Shown here: positions 36,923 to 48,360 of the stretch, one piece after another
Layout: each line of letters opens with the position of its first letter
Position numbering within the stretch: the stretch's first letter is position 1
Source: Dasypus novemcinctus
Lineage: Eukaryota > Chordata > Mammalia > Cingulata > Dasypodidae
Direction: 5' to 3'
DNA length: 64,000 nt
Assembly (NCBI RefSeq): GCF_030445035.2
Contig: NC_080698.1
Location: 27,187,294-27,251,293, forward strand
The notes under the pieces: generated by a model
Told to the model about the DNA's origin: nothing
What the model saw: the letters and a program-made list of their open reading frames with translations, nothing else
Databases searched by the model: none
Position numbers and translations under genes: made by a program

Positions 36923-38035
36923 AAGAACCACTCCAGTTACCAAACTATATTAGTCAGGGTTCTCTAGGGAAAGAGAATTAACAAGGGGTATCTGTCAATA
37001 GTAAGAGATTTATTAGTCTCTCACACAGCCGTGGGGATACGCAAGTCCAGGTTCTGCAGGCAGGCTGCAACCAGGAGCTCCGATGAAAGTCCAGTGAAGA
37101 TTCTTGATGAGTTCTGGGAGATGTTGCCTGTCCAAAGACGAGCTGGGAAATTCTCTCTCAATGCTGGAATCGCTTCCCCTTTTAAGGGATTCAACTGATT
37201 GGGTTAAGCACCACTCATTGCTGATGGCAATCTCCCTGATTGATGTAATTATAACCAGCTATCTATGACTTACCATTGCAGTAAAGTCATCGGTGACTGA
37301 AGTCCATAAATGCCCTTGTATTACAGTTAGCCAGGTGCTTGCTTGACCAAACAACTGGGCACAACTACCTGGCCAAGTTGACACAAAAGCCTAATCATCA
37401 CACTCTGCTAAAACAAAGACCATATAATAGCTTGGCTTAATAATAGGAATTTATTGGCTCATTAGGCTAGGGGTCTGAATTTTCTGGCTGGCCAGGAATC
37501 TTTGGTTTCCTTGGCTTTTCTGTCACATGGCAATGCATATGGCAACATCTTTTCCTTTCCCTTCTGGTCCAGTTGACTGACAGCTTCTGGCTGCTCCCGG
37601 GGCTTCTCTCCTGGTGTCCTTCTCTAGAAGGCCTCCAGTAATAGGATTAAAACCCATCCTGAGGCAGTCAAGCCACACCTTAACTCAAGCAACCGGATCT
37701 AAAGGTCCTTTTTACAATGGGTTTACACTCTTAGAAATGGATTAAGATTAAGAACATGTTTTTCTGGGGCACATAACTCCAAGTCACCACAGGGAAATAA
37801 CAAAGATATTTTTGAATGGCTTCTGTCTCCATGTGAATCATCCCTGATGCCAGGAAAAGTATCCTATTAACAGGTCTTTAAAGCAGTTTACAAAGGAGTA
37901 CCAGCCCACAATAACTATTATGTGGGATTATGTTGAAATTTAGTTTAAATTGCTATTAGTAAAGTCCCTAGGCTGATCCCAACATGTTACCAAGGAAATA
38001 CAGCCAAGGGATCTAAGAGTTGACTTTATTAAGAC

Positions 38036-38466
38036 AGGATACCGGAAGCAGATTTGGCTCAACTGATAGAGCATTTGCTTACCATATGGGAGGCCCAGGG
38101 TTCAAACCCAGGGCCTCCTGACCCATGTGGTGAGCTGGCCCCTGTGCAGTGCTGATGCAGGCAAGGAATGCCATGCCACACAGGGGTGTCCCCCATGTAG
38201 GGGTGCCCTGCGTGCAAGGAGTGCACCCCACAAGGAGAGCTGCCCCACGCGATAAAAGCGCAGCCTGCCCAGGAGTGGCACCACACAACATTGAAAGCTG
38301 ACACAGCAAGATGATGTAACAAAGAGACACAGATTCCTGGTGCCGCTGACAAGAATGTAAGTGGATGCAGAAGACCACACAGCAAATGGACACAGAGAGC
38401 AGACAATGGGGGGAGTGGGTTGGGGAAAGAAATAAAAAATAAATCTTAAAGAAAAAAAAGGATACC
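38036..38466 (+). repeat. DAS-III-like SINE, first of a serial insertion cluster
   Basis: AGGATACC at 38036-38043 and 38459-38466 flanks a full-length copy with head 'actgatagagcatttgc' and B box GGGTTCAAACCC. Confidence 0.92.
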
Positions 38467-38708
38467 TTGGGAGCAGATGTGGCTCAAGTGGTTGAGCACC
38501 TGCTTCCCACATGGGAGGTCCCAGGTTGGAGTCCCGGTTCCTCCTAAAAAAAAAAAAAAAAAAAAACAAGCAGACAAATGGAAAAAAAACAACTCAAGGG
38601 AGCCGATGTGGCTCAGTAGTTGAGGGCTGGCTTCCCACATAAGGGGTCCCAGGGTCCCAGGTTCAATCCCTAGCCCCGGTACCTCAAGAGAAAAAAAAGA
38701 AGGATACC
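38467..38708 (+). repeat. DAS-type dimeric SINE at the same target
   Basis: Two tRNA-like units with A-rich linker and tail, bounded on the right by AGGATACC at 38701-38708 and sharing the left copy at 38459-38466. Confidence 0.88.
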
Positions 38709-38880
38709 TGGGGAGTAGATGTAGCTCAAGTAGTTGAACACCTGCTTTCCATGTATGAGGTCCTGGGTTTGATTCCCAGTACCTTCTAAAACCAAATAAA
38801 CAAACAAGAAAACCAACACTTATTCCTGTATATGAGGTCCTGGGTTCAATCTCCAGTACCTCCTAAAAAAAAGGGATACC
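38709..38880 (+). repeat. DAS-type SINE monomer plus half unit at the same target
   Basis: A first unit 'agtagatgtagctcaagtag', then an AAAC/AAAT linker and a headless second unit ('tatatgaggtcctgggttc'). The right border is GGGATACC at 38873-38880. Confidence 0.8.
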
Positions 38881-38884
38881 TATT

Positions 38885-39590
38885 TCCCCTTCCCTTCCCC
38901 TTAAAGATGACTGTGCTGTCACCATGACTATCTAGACTGCTATTTCTTCTTGTATGTGCATATGGCATCCTCCCAGGTAATTTATGGAACAAATCCTGAC
39001 AGCTCCAGAAGAAATCATGTAGCTACTTTAGTACCATCAGTGAGTGGAAGCCCAAAATGTTTAAAGAGGTAGAAGAAATTTATCTCCCAAATATTTTGCT
39101 CAGGAGCTTCTGCACTATACAGTATCTAGTCCCTCCATCCTCTGAACTCAGCCATCATACGTAAGAGATTGACACTTCTAGAACCCTCATCTCTGAACTC
39201 TGCTTCTTTTCCTCTGTATCTCCTGGGAGTTGAGGAATGCTGGAAAATAGCTGTGGGTTTTGGCTTCCAGTTGGTCAACCCTGATGCTAATTTCTCTACG
39301 GGACATTTTCAATCTCTCTTCTTGGCAAGAGATTGCAGAAGAGCCACCAGCAGAGTGAATGTGTCACAGAGCCAGATGGATATCTGTGGGGAGTGAAGGA
39401 TTTAACAGTGCCCCCATCCCTGTCCACACATTCTAGTCTTATCAACAACTGTGGGCAAGTTTGACTGATCTAGTGGATTAACATAAAAGAATTGAAACCC
39501 TCTTTCTTATTCTAAAACCATGTATCACCCCCATCAACTAGGACCAATACCAAACAATGAATTTGTTTTAGGAGCGCTTTGTACTTCTTT
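38885..39590. other. 5' flank, unassigned
   Basis: No family recognised; a 75-codon frame at 39169-39396 has no known domain. Confidence 0.35.
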
Positions 39591-39594
39591 GTTT

Positions 39595-40165
39595 AGGCAT
39601 TCATTCATTCAAAAACATTTACTGAGTGCCTACTGTGTGCCAGACAATTTGCTAAGCACTAGGTACTAATTTTTCCCTTCATTCAACAAGTATTTATTGA
39701 GAGCCTTCTGTCAGGCACTGTTTGAACTACTGAGGAAGAAGTAGTCAACTAAAGGGGCAAAGTCTCTGTTCTCATGGGATTTCCATTCTAGTGGGGCAAT
39801 AAATGAATGAATAAAGGAAGAAGCTTTGAAATATGGAGGAAACAAAAAGGTGGGTATTGCTATTATATATAAGGTCAGCGAAGTCCTCACTGATCAGCTC
39901 AAACTTTAGCACAGACCTGAAGGAAGTGCAAGAGAGTACCCAGGAGCTGCCTGGGAGGCAGAGGGAAAGCAAGGGCAGAGGCCCTGCAGCGAGCTTGGTT
40001 GCCGTGGAAACACAAAGGCGGAAACAATAGACAGCACTCTTACCCTCAGGGAGCGGAGAGTCTGGTGGGAGAGACAATGAGTTAAGGAACGTCTCCCAAA
40101 GAGGCATCTAATTCTCAATGGGCTTTGTGCCAAGAAAGTAACACGGATGGGGCTGGAAGATCCTA
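39595..40165 (-). repeat. L2 (antisense), long copy
   Basis: 'cattcattcattcaaaaacat', 'actgagtgcctactgtgtgcc', 'ctcatgggatttccattctag', 'gacctgaaggaagtgcaag' and 'aagggcagaggccctgcag' are all antisense L2 signposts. Confidence 0.8.
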
Positions 40166-40342
40166 TAAGGACACCTGATCGAATCTGAGGGCATTCCCTT
40201 CGGAAATGTCGTTTAAGCAGAAATCCAAAGGAGTAGAGGTTAACCTGGTAAAGGGCAAAGGCTTTGGGGCTGATGGAAGGCAGTCCTATAAAAAGAAAAG
40301 GGTGTATTCAAAGGGGTGGAAGGGCACAGGGCTAGTTCTAGA

Positions 40343-40946
40343 GCAGGGGTTCTTCACCTTTTTTGTTCCATGGACCCCTTTGCCATACAGGTGAAACTAT
40401 GGACCCCTTACTAAGTCCACACTATGCTGTGTATTATTTAATAAATTTATCACACCTGCACTAACGCATCCCCACAAGGATGTTTTGGGGAAGCAGACAT
40501 GACTCAACTGATAGAGTGTCCGGCTACCATATGGAGGGTCCAGAGTTCGATCCCCAGGGCCTCCTGACCCATGTGGGAAGCTGGCGCACGCGCAGTGCTG
40601 CCACGTGCAAGGAATGCAGTGCCACGCAGGGGTGTCCCCCATGTAAGGGTGCCTCATGTGCAAGGAGTGTGCCCCACAAGTAGAGCTGCACCACATGAAA
40701 AAAGTGCAGCCCACCCAGAAGTGGAGAGCTGATGCAGCAAAATGACACAACAAAAAAGAGGTGCAGTTTCCCAGCGCCACTGGATAATGCAAGCAGACAC
40801 GGAAGAACACACAGCGAATGGACACAGAGAGCAGGCAACGGTGGGGGGAGGGGGAAGAAAGAGACATAAATAAAATAAATCTTAAAAAAAAAATAATGTT
40901 TTGACTTTCAATTCAAGCTCACGACCCCTGGTTAAGAACCCCTGCT
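40343..40946. mobile_element. Non-autonomous hAT element split by a SINE
   Basis: Left half CAGGGGTTCTTCACCTTTTT to about 40480; right half from 'gactttcaattc' to GGTTAAGAACCCCTG. The ends form inverted repeats, and the flanks TTCTAGAG and CTCTAGAA fit a decayed 8-bp TSD. Same family as 14621-14812 ('actaagtccacactatgctg' matches that copy in reverse). Confidence 0.8.
40480..40902 (+). repeat. DAS-III-like SINE nested in a hAT element
   Basis: ATGTTTT flanks the copy at both sides (40480-40486 and 40896-40902). Head 'actgatagagtgtccggc', B box 'gagttcgatcccc'; the late body has lost the 'tgccgcacacacgg' segment. Confidence 0.88.
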
Positions 40947-40949
40947 CTA

Positions 40950-42130
40950 GAAAATAAAAATCAGGTGTATGGATTGCAGAGAAGGGGGAAGGGGACATCC
41001 TTGATGAGCTGGAAGACAACTGCAGGGGACAAATTGCACAAGGCCTTTGTGGTTTCTGTTTTTTACTGTTTGTCTTCTGTTGGACCAAGCTCCAGTGAGG
41101 GTGGTACCCACTCTTGTCCACAGCTGTATCCTGAGCACCCACCCAGTGCATGGCAGAAGGCAAGGACACAGCTTGTGTTTGTTGACGGGCTGACTGGCTG
41201 CAGCTCAACATCTCAAGCAATCCGACATAACCATCTGAAAGCCTCAATAGTGAAACCACAGCTTGTGTTTCGTGAGTGGTTACCTCTGCCAGATTCTGGG
41301 CTTAGAAAGGCCAGCAGACTCGGCAGGATTCAAAACTGTAATTTCGGTTTCAAAACCATTGATAAAAGTTGACCATGACCTTGGAGAACGCCTCCCACAG
41401 AGGAACAGAATCCAAATGGCCACTTTATACTTTGCAATACTGAGATGAGGCAGCATTCTCACCTCCATCTGGCTTCTTGGAGGGGCACTCGCTTGTACTG
41501 TATTAGAGGTTAAAGGTCAGATATAAAAAGAAAACTTTTCTTTTTAAGAACATAGACTAAGTAATAATGTGTGGTGTTACCTACCTTGTAGACTGATGCC
41601 AAGACATTTTTACTGTGAGAAAAAAATTTAATGGAACATGACACTTTGGAAAAAAGGGCAGAGATAGCCCAGGACCTCTTTTTTGTTGAACCTGAAGATT
41701 AACACTATGGAAACAATTCCTCATATTTGTCTTCTGAGACTGGATTTCGGATTGATGCTAACACAAATGGACACAGCTCCACTTTCTCCTTTTCAAAAGC
41801 TTCATTTTCCACTCAAGGATACTCTTGGTTCTGGGGAAGCACATTCTATTTTCCCAGGGCTGAGCAGGCAACACAGGTGAAACCAGGGGCACACTGACCC
41901 CACCTGGCCAGAGGCACTGAACTGAGGGTTGCACCCGTGACCCTCGCTGGTTTCATTGCAGTGGCCACAGGTGCTGTGCTTGGAATCCCTTCTTGACAGT
42001 GTGGTGTGCAGGTACACAGCTGGTTTTGCCAGCAAGGGAGGATGCTAGCCTGGGGCCCCTGCTAACTCAGAATGGGTGAGAGTTGATAGAGGAAATTGAA
42101 GGGAATCAGAGGAGGAGCCAGGAAGACATT
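40950..42130. other. 5' flank, unassigned
   Basis: No repeat family recognised. The 135-codon frame (40965-41372) and its antisense (40882-41259) have no known domain. Confidence 0.35.
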
Positions 42131-42131
42131 G

Positions 42132-42580
42132 CAAACCTCAGAATTTTTTAAAATTAATTAATTGATTTATGCCCCTCCCCCCTCTCCCCCCCCCCCCGCC
42201 CCCAGTTGTCTGCTTTCTGTGTCCATTTGCTGTGTTCTGTGACGGCTTCTATCCTTATCAGTGGGACAGGGAATCTGTGTTTCTTTTTGTTGCATCATCT
42301 TACTGTGTCACCTCTCCGTGTGTGCGGTGCCATTCCTGGGCAGGCTGCACTTTCTTTTGTGCTGGGCATCTCTCCTTACGGGGTGCACTCCTTGCACATG
42401 AGGCTCCCTTACACGGGGGACACCCCTGCATGGCAGGGCACTCTTTGCGCGCATCAGCACTGTGCGTGGGCCAGCTCCACACGGGTCAAGGAAGACCTGG
42501 GATTTGAACCACGGACCTCTCATGTGGTAGGCAGATGCCCTATCCATTGGATCAAGTCCGCTTCCCCAAACCTCAGAATT
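42132..42580 (-). repeat. DAS-III-like SINE, minus strand, 14-bp TSD
   Basis: CAAACCTCAGAATT at 42132-42145 and 42567-42580. The T-rich tail is at the left and the tRNA-like head at the right ('gataggg' and B box complement 'gggatttgaacc'). Confidence 0.94.
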
Positions 42581-42829
42581 AAATCACACCTGAAGCATGA
42601 CCTGCTTCTGGACTCTTCCATTAAGTAAGTCCATAACATTTCCTTTATTGTCTCTATTGGGACTTCTGTAACTGGTGGCCAAATAGAACTATCTAGTAAA
42701 GGTGAAGGAAATCTAGAAACAATTTTCTGCCTTCTACAGATATAACAGCATGCATAGGAAATCAGAATGAAAATGGAACTACTATAGGTCTATCTTTTCC
42801 TAAGATGTTTTTTAAAATGTGAATTCTTC

Positions 42830-43235
42830 CAATTGCAAAAGAAGTTAGCACCTTAATATTGTAATGAAATTTTGAATATATAAAAAAATGCAATTAGTAT
42901 TAGTACAGAGGTGTATACAGTGAGAAGGGGGTCTCCAATCCACTTTACTCAGTTCTGCTCCCCAAAGGCATCATTTTAAGTGTCACACAATTTCTTGTGT
43001 ATTCTTCCTCAGACACTCTGCATAGATCTCCCTTTTCAATTTACTCAGTTCCGCTCCCCAAAGGCATCATTTTAAGTGTCACACAATTTCTTGTGTATTC
43101 TTCCTCAGACACTCTGCATAGATCTCCCTTTTCAACTATATACTGTCAGCTTGCTTTTTTTACTTAGAATCTTTCCTAGAGACTGTTTAATAGCAAAATA
43201 TATTTAAATTGCTTCGTAAATGTGGAAACATGGCT
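42830..43235 (-). repeat. Old L1-like segment (antisense) containing a tandem duplication
   Basis: 'cttctgtgtattcttcctcag'-like wording and 'ctttcctagagactgtttaat' resemble the antisense L1 3' region; the family call is tentative. Confidence 0.4.
42944..43135 (+). repeat. 96-bp tandem duplication
   Basis: Units 42944-43039 and 43040-43135 are adjacent and differ at a single base by my reading (TTCTGCTCC against TTCCGCTCC), so the event is recent. Confidence 0.95.
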
Positions 43236-43239
43236 CAGA

Positions 43240-44300
43240 AGTTTTCATTCTTCATTTCATTGCTACAAACAATAATTATAACCTGGAGGAAGTAAAATCG
43301 TTTGTTTAATCTGCAAAATGTAAGTAATAGTAGCAAACACCTTTAGCTTTCTGAGGAAATGCATTTAAAACTATTTAAATGGCTGCAAACTATTCTAGAT
43401 GTTGATTCTGTAATGTATTTAACCAGGCTCCTATAAAGGGTCATTTTTTGCTACTTTATGCAAATATGTAATGAGTGTTATTGTGTGTGCTACTGTTTGG
43501 AAGCTGCATTACATGTTCTAAACACCCTATGCAAATACAGGCTGTTGAATTAAAAGTTTTTTATTTAGGACCCTGAGGAAAACGATTCAAATATTGGCTT
43601 TTGTTTCTGGCATCTAACCCTCTTTTTTCTACAAATAATTTATTATTTCTAGTGCACAAGCTATAGGCCAGGGACTATTACCTCAAGGGCTTAACAACGA
43701 CAGCCTCATTCATTCAAGAAAAAGTAATAATAATTCCACTAAATACACTTCTGTGGTTGTGTAGACTAATACCTAGGAAATTTTGGTTGTAAAATCTCTC
43801 CTTTTATTTCAATACGAATCAATTCAATCTTAGACCTGGATCGAAGGGGGCTGTTTCTATACCAGACCTTCCAATCTTGGTGCCTGTCAAGACCACATTC
43901 CCTTTCTAGCAGAGCCTTTCCCACACATCCCTACCCCAATTAACAGCTCCAGACTGTTCCCAACACATAAATGCTCTTGCTGTTTCCCTGAATTCCTGGC
44001 CCTCTGGCCATGGCTGATTGGACCAGGGGTGGACATGTGACCTAAGGGCAGCCACTTTATAGTTGACTCAAGGCCTATGAGCTGGCCTGGCTCCAGAGTT
44101 CTGCCCAGGAGAAATGATGGTGACATCAGTGCACCAATCATTCCTTTCTTGAGAGGAGTTTGAATTGAGATACAGAGAAAAACGAATGGATGTTAACCGA
44201 GGAAGCAGAAACTCCAGCTATATTGCAGCACTGGAATCAGGTTTGCAAACCCAGTGCTACCCAGAGTAACCAGATCAGGGGTTCCCTTAAATCTAGGGCA
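43240..44300. other. 5' flank; one unnamed old repeat
   Basis: 43980-44170 ('gccatggctgattggacc', 'gggtggacatgtgacc') belongs to a repeat type seen again near 58000-58250, but I cannot name it. The rest is unassigned. Confidence 0.35.
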
Positions 44301-44312
44301 ATGGTTCTCAAA

Positions 44313-45432
44313 CTTGATTATGCATCAGAATCCCTGGAGGGCCACCTGGAAGACCTTTAAAATTCAGGCTCTGTGGTTGGCGCTAGGGATGGTCCATACT
44401 CAGGAGACTTGAATCTCTGGACTGCCCATGTGCCAGCTGGGCTCTGAGCCTCAGCAGAGTAGTGACTCCTACTCTCTGGTTCGTTGGTTACTCAAGTCAG
44501 CTAACAGGGAGGTGAAGATGGTCAACCACCACAACCAGTGAATCAAGAGTGCCTACAACTGTAAGCAGAGGAATTGCATCCATCATCCATGTGGAATCTA
44601 AGCCCCCTCTTGTTCTAGAGGTGGAGGGGACATCACCATCCCAGGATCCACAGAATGGAGGAATAAAATATAGACTAGAGTGGACTGACTGATATCCTAC
44701 TATAAAACTATTGTGATGAGTAATAGATGAAATCGTAGCATCAAGGTGGAGAAAGCGGCCAAAGTAGTTGCTGAGGGCAGGGAGACGGTAGAAGAGATGT
44801 GATGTGGGGGCATTTTTGGGATTTTGAGTTGCCTTAATGATATTACAGGGTCAGATGCTGGACTTTATATATCCTGCCATAACCCACTGAACGTACTGGG
44901 GGAGAGTACGAACTACAGGGTAAACTATTATCTGTGTAGTGCAGCAGTGCCCCAAAACGTGTTCACTGAGTGCGATAAGTGTGCCGCAATGATGAGGGAG
45001 GTTGTTGGTGTGGGAGGAATGGAGTAGGGTGGGGAGAGGTGTATACAGGAACCTCTTATATTTTTTAGTGTAACAGTTTTTTTGTGAAGTGCATATCTTA
45101 AAATAAATACAATTTACAAAAATGATGTGGTGGGGGATGGGGAGTGGGTTATATGGGAACCTCATGTTTTTTTAAATGTTTTTTAATGTAACATTCCTTG
45201 TGTCCTATTAATTTTAAAAATTTTTAAAAAAGAGAAAGGTTTAAAGTAATAAAATACAAAAATGCAAAGTATTTAATAAAAATATAAAGAAGTAAAATAA
45301 AATAAAAAATTCAGGCTCGTCCCCACCAGTAGTTTCTGATATAGGAAGTGTAGACTGGGGCCAAAAATTTGCATTTCTAATAGGTTTCCAGGTGTGGCTG
45401 CTGGTCCAGGGACCCCATTTTGAGAACCACTA
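44313..45432 (+). repeat. MER5A-like hAT element split by an L1
   Basis: Left part CAATGGTTCTCAAACTTGAT; right part ends TTTTGAGAACCACTA. Flanks ATCTAGGG and TTCTAGAG agree at 6 of 8 bases. Confidence 0.8.
44359..45318 (+). mobile_element. L1-type 3' fragment (sense), 13-bp TSD
   Basis: AAAATTCAGGCTC at 44359-44371 and 45306-45318 bounds 934 bp ending in A-rich (AAAT)n sequence. It is homologous to the antisense insert at 53289-55006 ('catccatgtggaatctaagc', 'gactgactgatatcctac'), which identifies a lineage-specific L1 3' UTR family. 5' truncated. Confidence 0.75.
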
Positions 45433-45439
45433 TTCTAGA

Positions 45440-46165
45440 GTAACCTTCCATCCATCCAATCTTTCTGAAGTCCTGTTCTTACCACAGGCCTGCGTGTTCC
45501 ACTTCCTGGATCCCTGTGAGATCATGTGCCACAGAGCTGACTACTGATTGCCTTATTTTTCTGCATGTCCTTACATCTCCACATTTTTTGAGGTAATCTG
45601 AGTCCCTATTGCAGAGTGAACCCAATAAATAGAACATAATAATAAGTATCATTTATAAATGTACAGATAGAAAGCATTCAATAAATTATAACTAAATATT
45701 ATCCCAGAAACTGCAATGAATCATATTTTGTCCCTAAATTCATTACTGCAATATTGCTTATTTTGTACTTTTCTTTTTAATAAACGTGCTGAATTTCCTC
45801 TTGATTTTTACCATCAAGTATATAAGAACCAATTTTGGCTCAGCATTTGCAGTTTTTTCTTTCATTTTAACATTTCTTTTCATCATCTAATCCTCAAAAA
45901 TATTGAAACTTTGACAATATGAGAACCATTGCTAACAAAATAATGCTGAACTCTTCCCATGGCCTAGAGATACTGTTCTGACAAATTAGTGTGTTATTAA
46001 AGTATTTTTACCAAAGAGGAAATCTGTGATCACATTCATTACAAAGAGCACTGAGAAGATCTATTAGAAATTCATATATGTCAGGCCCATCCTAATAATC
46101 TCAGGTCTCATTCCTTCTTTCATCTCAGTTTGTCTAACTTTAAATATTTATATTATTGTTTAATG
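45440..46165. other. 5' flank, unassigned AT-rich DNA
   Basis: No repeat family or frame that I can support. Confidence 0.35.
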
Positions 46166-46169
46166 TGTT

Positions 46170-46290
46170 TCTCCTTTAGTAGACTCTGAGTTTCATGAGA
46201 TCAGCAACTGGGGCTTTTATTTCACCTTTTTTTTCAGTGCCTAACATATAACACATCACAGATGCTCAATAAATATTGACAGTTGAATTT
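46170..46290 (+). repeat. L2 3' end (sense)
   Basis: 'gactctgagtttcatgagatc' ... 'cagtgcctaacatataac' ... 'gatgctcaataaatattgac'. Confidence 0.65.
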
Positions 46291-46294
46291 ATTT

Positions 46295-47265
46295 GGTCAT
46301 ATATTTATTAAAAAAATGTACTGAGGCAAGAGTAGTTTGGACAATGAAATTAAACCAAGTAATATACTAAAATAATTTAAAAAGTAAAATCATAAATTCA
46401 AAATAAAATAGCTCATCTAGTAAGCCAGTGAAAAGTAAGAAGCCGCAATAAGATTAGGAAGTTATTCATTCTTCCTTCCATTGACTTGAACCCTAACTGT
46501 GACCCAGTATAAGTAAATTAGTTTTTTAAATCTGGGAGATGAGGAAACTGGGATAACCACATTCACAGGCTTGTGAGGAAACAATTCATTAAAAATGATT
46601 GTGCTCTACGTACCATCAAAGAAATGTAGTAGAGCCCATAATAAAAATGACAGTCTGTTACACCAAAATGGCTCCTTTCATGGAGAGACCTTGAGGCCTT
46701 TTGCAAATGATAATTATCTCTTACATCATTCCCTCTGAGGTAAGAATAATTTTCTCCATTTATAAGTGAGCCTACATAAAATTATTTCTCCCACAAGAAA
46801 AACTTTAGTTCAGCGCAAAGTTTTGTTTGAGCTATCAAGAAACTAAGCACATTAGAGATTTCAGGTTTCAAGTAAAAATTGCCCAATGATGAGTGGAAAT
46901 GGGAAAGGACTAGAGGAATTTCAGGACAAAAATCTGTTCAAATCTACTTCATATTTTAATGATACTAACAATATTTGAATGGTCCAAAAATATTAAATGA
47001 CTTCAAAACACATTCTAAAATTGCAGGTGACCTGGAGCCAAAGTAAAGAATATTTGACCAACTATGCATTCTCACAAGAATGATAATAAAATCCTAGACT
47101 GTGGGAATGTTTCATTTTATTACACAGATCTGTGGAAATTCACCATGACAGATCAAACTTTTAATATCTGGCACAACAGGACACCATTTTTAATGACCCC
47201 CAGCTGCAGAGAATATGTGGCATCTTCATCCCCATCTTTATGCTACAGAGGATCCTATATTTTAG
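46295..47265. other. 5' flank, unassigned AT-rich DNA
   Basis: 46490-46590 has a faint MIR-like core ('ggagatgaggaaactggg'). Nothing else recognised. Confidence 0.35.
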
Positions 47266-47267
47266 AC

Positions 47268-48125
47268 TTTTACAAAAATTTTAAACTTTTACTTATAAAT
47301 AATTACAAGTATAAAGAAAAATCATAGGAATAATAAAAATTAACCCTCTCATGTACCCTTTACTCAGATTCATCACTGATAATAATTTTCCATATTTATC
47401 TTCTCATTTGTCACAGATATATACTTTTTTCCTGAACTGTTTGCAATTAAGTTGCATTGATCATGCCCCTTTATCCTTAAATTCTTCAGCATGTACCCTA
47501 AGAACAAGGACATCCTCTTACATAACTGCACCATAGTTATCTACTTCAAGGTAATTAAATAGTAATCCATTCTTTTTTTTTTTTTTAAGATTTATTTATT
47601 TATTTAATTTCCCCCCCTCCCCTGGTTGTCTGTTCTCGGTGTCTATTTGCTGCGTCTTGTTTCTCTGTCCGCTTCTGTTGTCGTCAGCGGCACGGGAAGT
47701 GTGGGCGGCGCCATTCCTCGGCAGGCTGCTCCCTCCTTCCCGCTGGGCAGCTCTCCCTATGGGGCGCACTCCTTGCGCGTGGGGCTCCCCTATGCGGGGG
47801 ACACCCTTGCGTGGCACGGCACTCCTTGCGCGCATCAGCACTGCGCATGGGCCAGCTCCACACGGGTCAAGGAGGCCCGGGGCTTGAACCGCGGACCTCC
47901 CATGTGGTAGACGGACGCCCTAACCACTGGGCCAAAGTCCGTTTCTCCATTCTTTTATTTAATCTACCACCCATATGCCAATTTTGTCAATTGATAAGGA
48001 TATAATTGCAGTTTTTTTTTTCCTGCAGTACAGGATCCAGATCAGGGTCACATATTACATTTTAGCCTTGACCAAGTCTCAGCTTTTTTTGCTTTTCATC
48101 AGTAGTATTTTTGAAGAACACAGGC
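47268..48125 (-). repeat. L1ME-type 3' region (antisense), split by a SINE
   Basis: Left: 'ctcatgtaccctttactcag', 'aagaacaaggacatcctctta'. Right: 'gatccagatcagggtcacat'. The halves are continuous once the SINE is removed. Confidence 0.75.
47566..47956 (-). repeat. Young DAS-III-like SINE, 11-bp TSD, CpG-rich
   Basis: TCCATTCTTTT lies at 47566-47576 and 47946-47956. The body keeps many CpGs, and the tRNA-like head at the right has a readable A box ('tggcccagtgg') and B box. It is very similar to 55791-56206. Confidence 0.93.
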
Positions 48126-48360
48126 CTATTTTTAAATAGATTACATCGAAAATGCTTTGAGAAATGTAGGGTTCTCTGTTGTTGTTGTTTATCAGTTAAT
48201 GATTTGAAACGGTAATTGTAAGAAAGGGAGAAAAATGAATTGTATAGCTTCCAATTCAGTGCTGTCAGTGAAGTTCATAATAAATCCACTCACATATAAT
48301 GTGCTAGAGAGAGAGTACTGGCTCAGTAAATACCCCCAAGGGCACCTTTTCTTCCCCCTC

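Larger units (their letters stand above)
35071..37402. mobile_element. ERVL-type element with inverted LTRs (both outer ends U3)
   Basis: LTR 1 (35071-35526, plus) and LTR 2 (36946-37402, minus) are close copies in opposite orientation. Each starts TGTGATG at its outer end and is followed on its inner side by a primer-binding site. The flanks TTCTG (35066-35070) and CTCTG (37403-37407) differ by one base and fit a 5-bp TSD. Between the LTRs lies a minus-strand gag-like remnant interrupted by a SINE; no pol or env sequence is present. A normal provirus has direct LTRs with one U3 and one U5 outer end, so this is an abnormal integration product or a later rearrangement. Confidence 0.85.
35053..37791 (-). 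mobile_element. MaLR-type LTR (antisense), split by an ERV insertion
   Basis: The left stub 'ttttcatttccttctg' (35055-35070) and the body 37403-37791 join into one antisense LTR, which ends rightward 'ctccaagtcaccaca'. The copy at 48361-48773 shows the same join in reverse. This gives an independent check that 35071-37402 entered as one block. Confidence 0.7.

Noticed and set aside
38041..38110. tRNA gene-like heads with A and B box motifs
   Set aside because: Each is the head of a SINE, followed by the SINE body and poly(A) and bounded by target duplications. None has an acceptor stem layout of a free tRNA gene.
42944..43135. Repeat-spacer array (CRISPR-like)
   Set aside because: It is two adjacent 96-bp units without spacers in a mammalian genome.
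47626..47910. Frames of 64-94 codons on both strands inside SINEs (also near 11213-11672, 18426-18873, 21732-22192, 36545-36943, 38059-38569, 40397-40867, 42169-42628, 55699-56208)
   Set aside because: They recur wherever a DAS-III-like SINE lies and translate its GC-rich body; they are repeat shadows, not genes.
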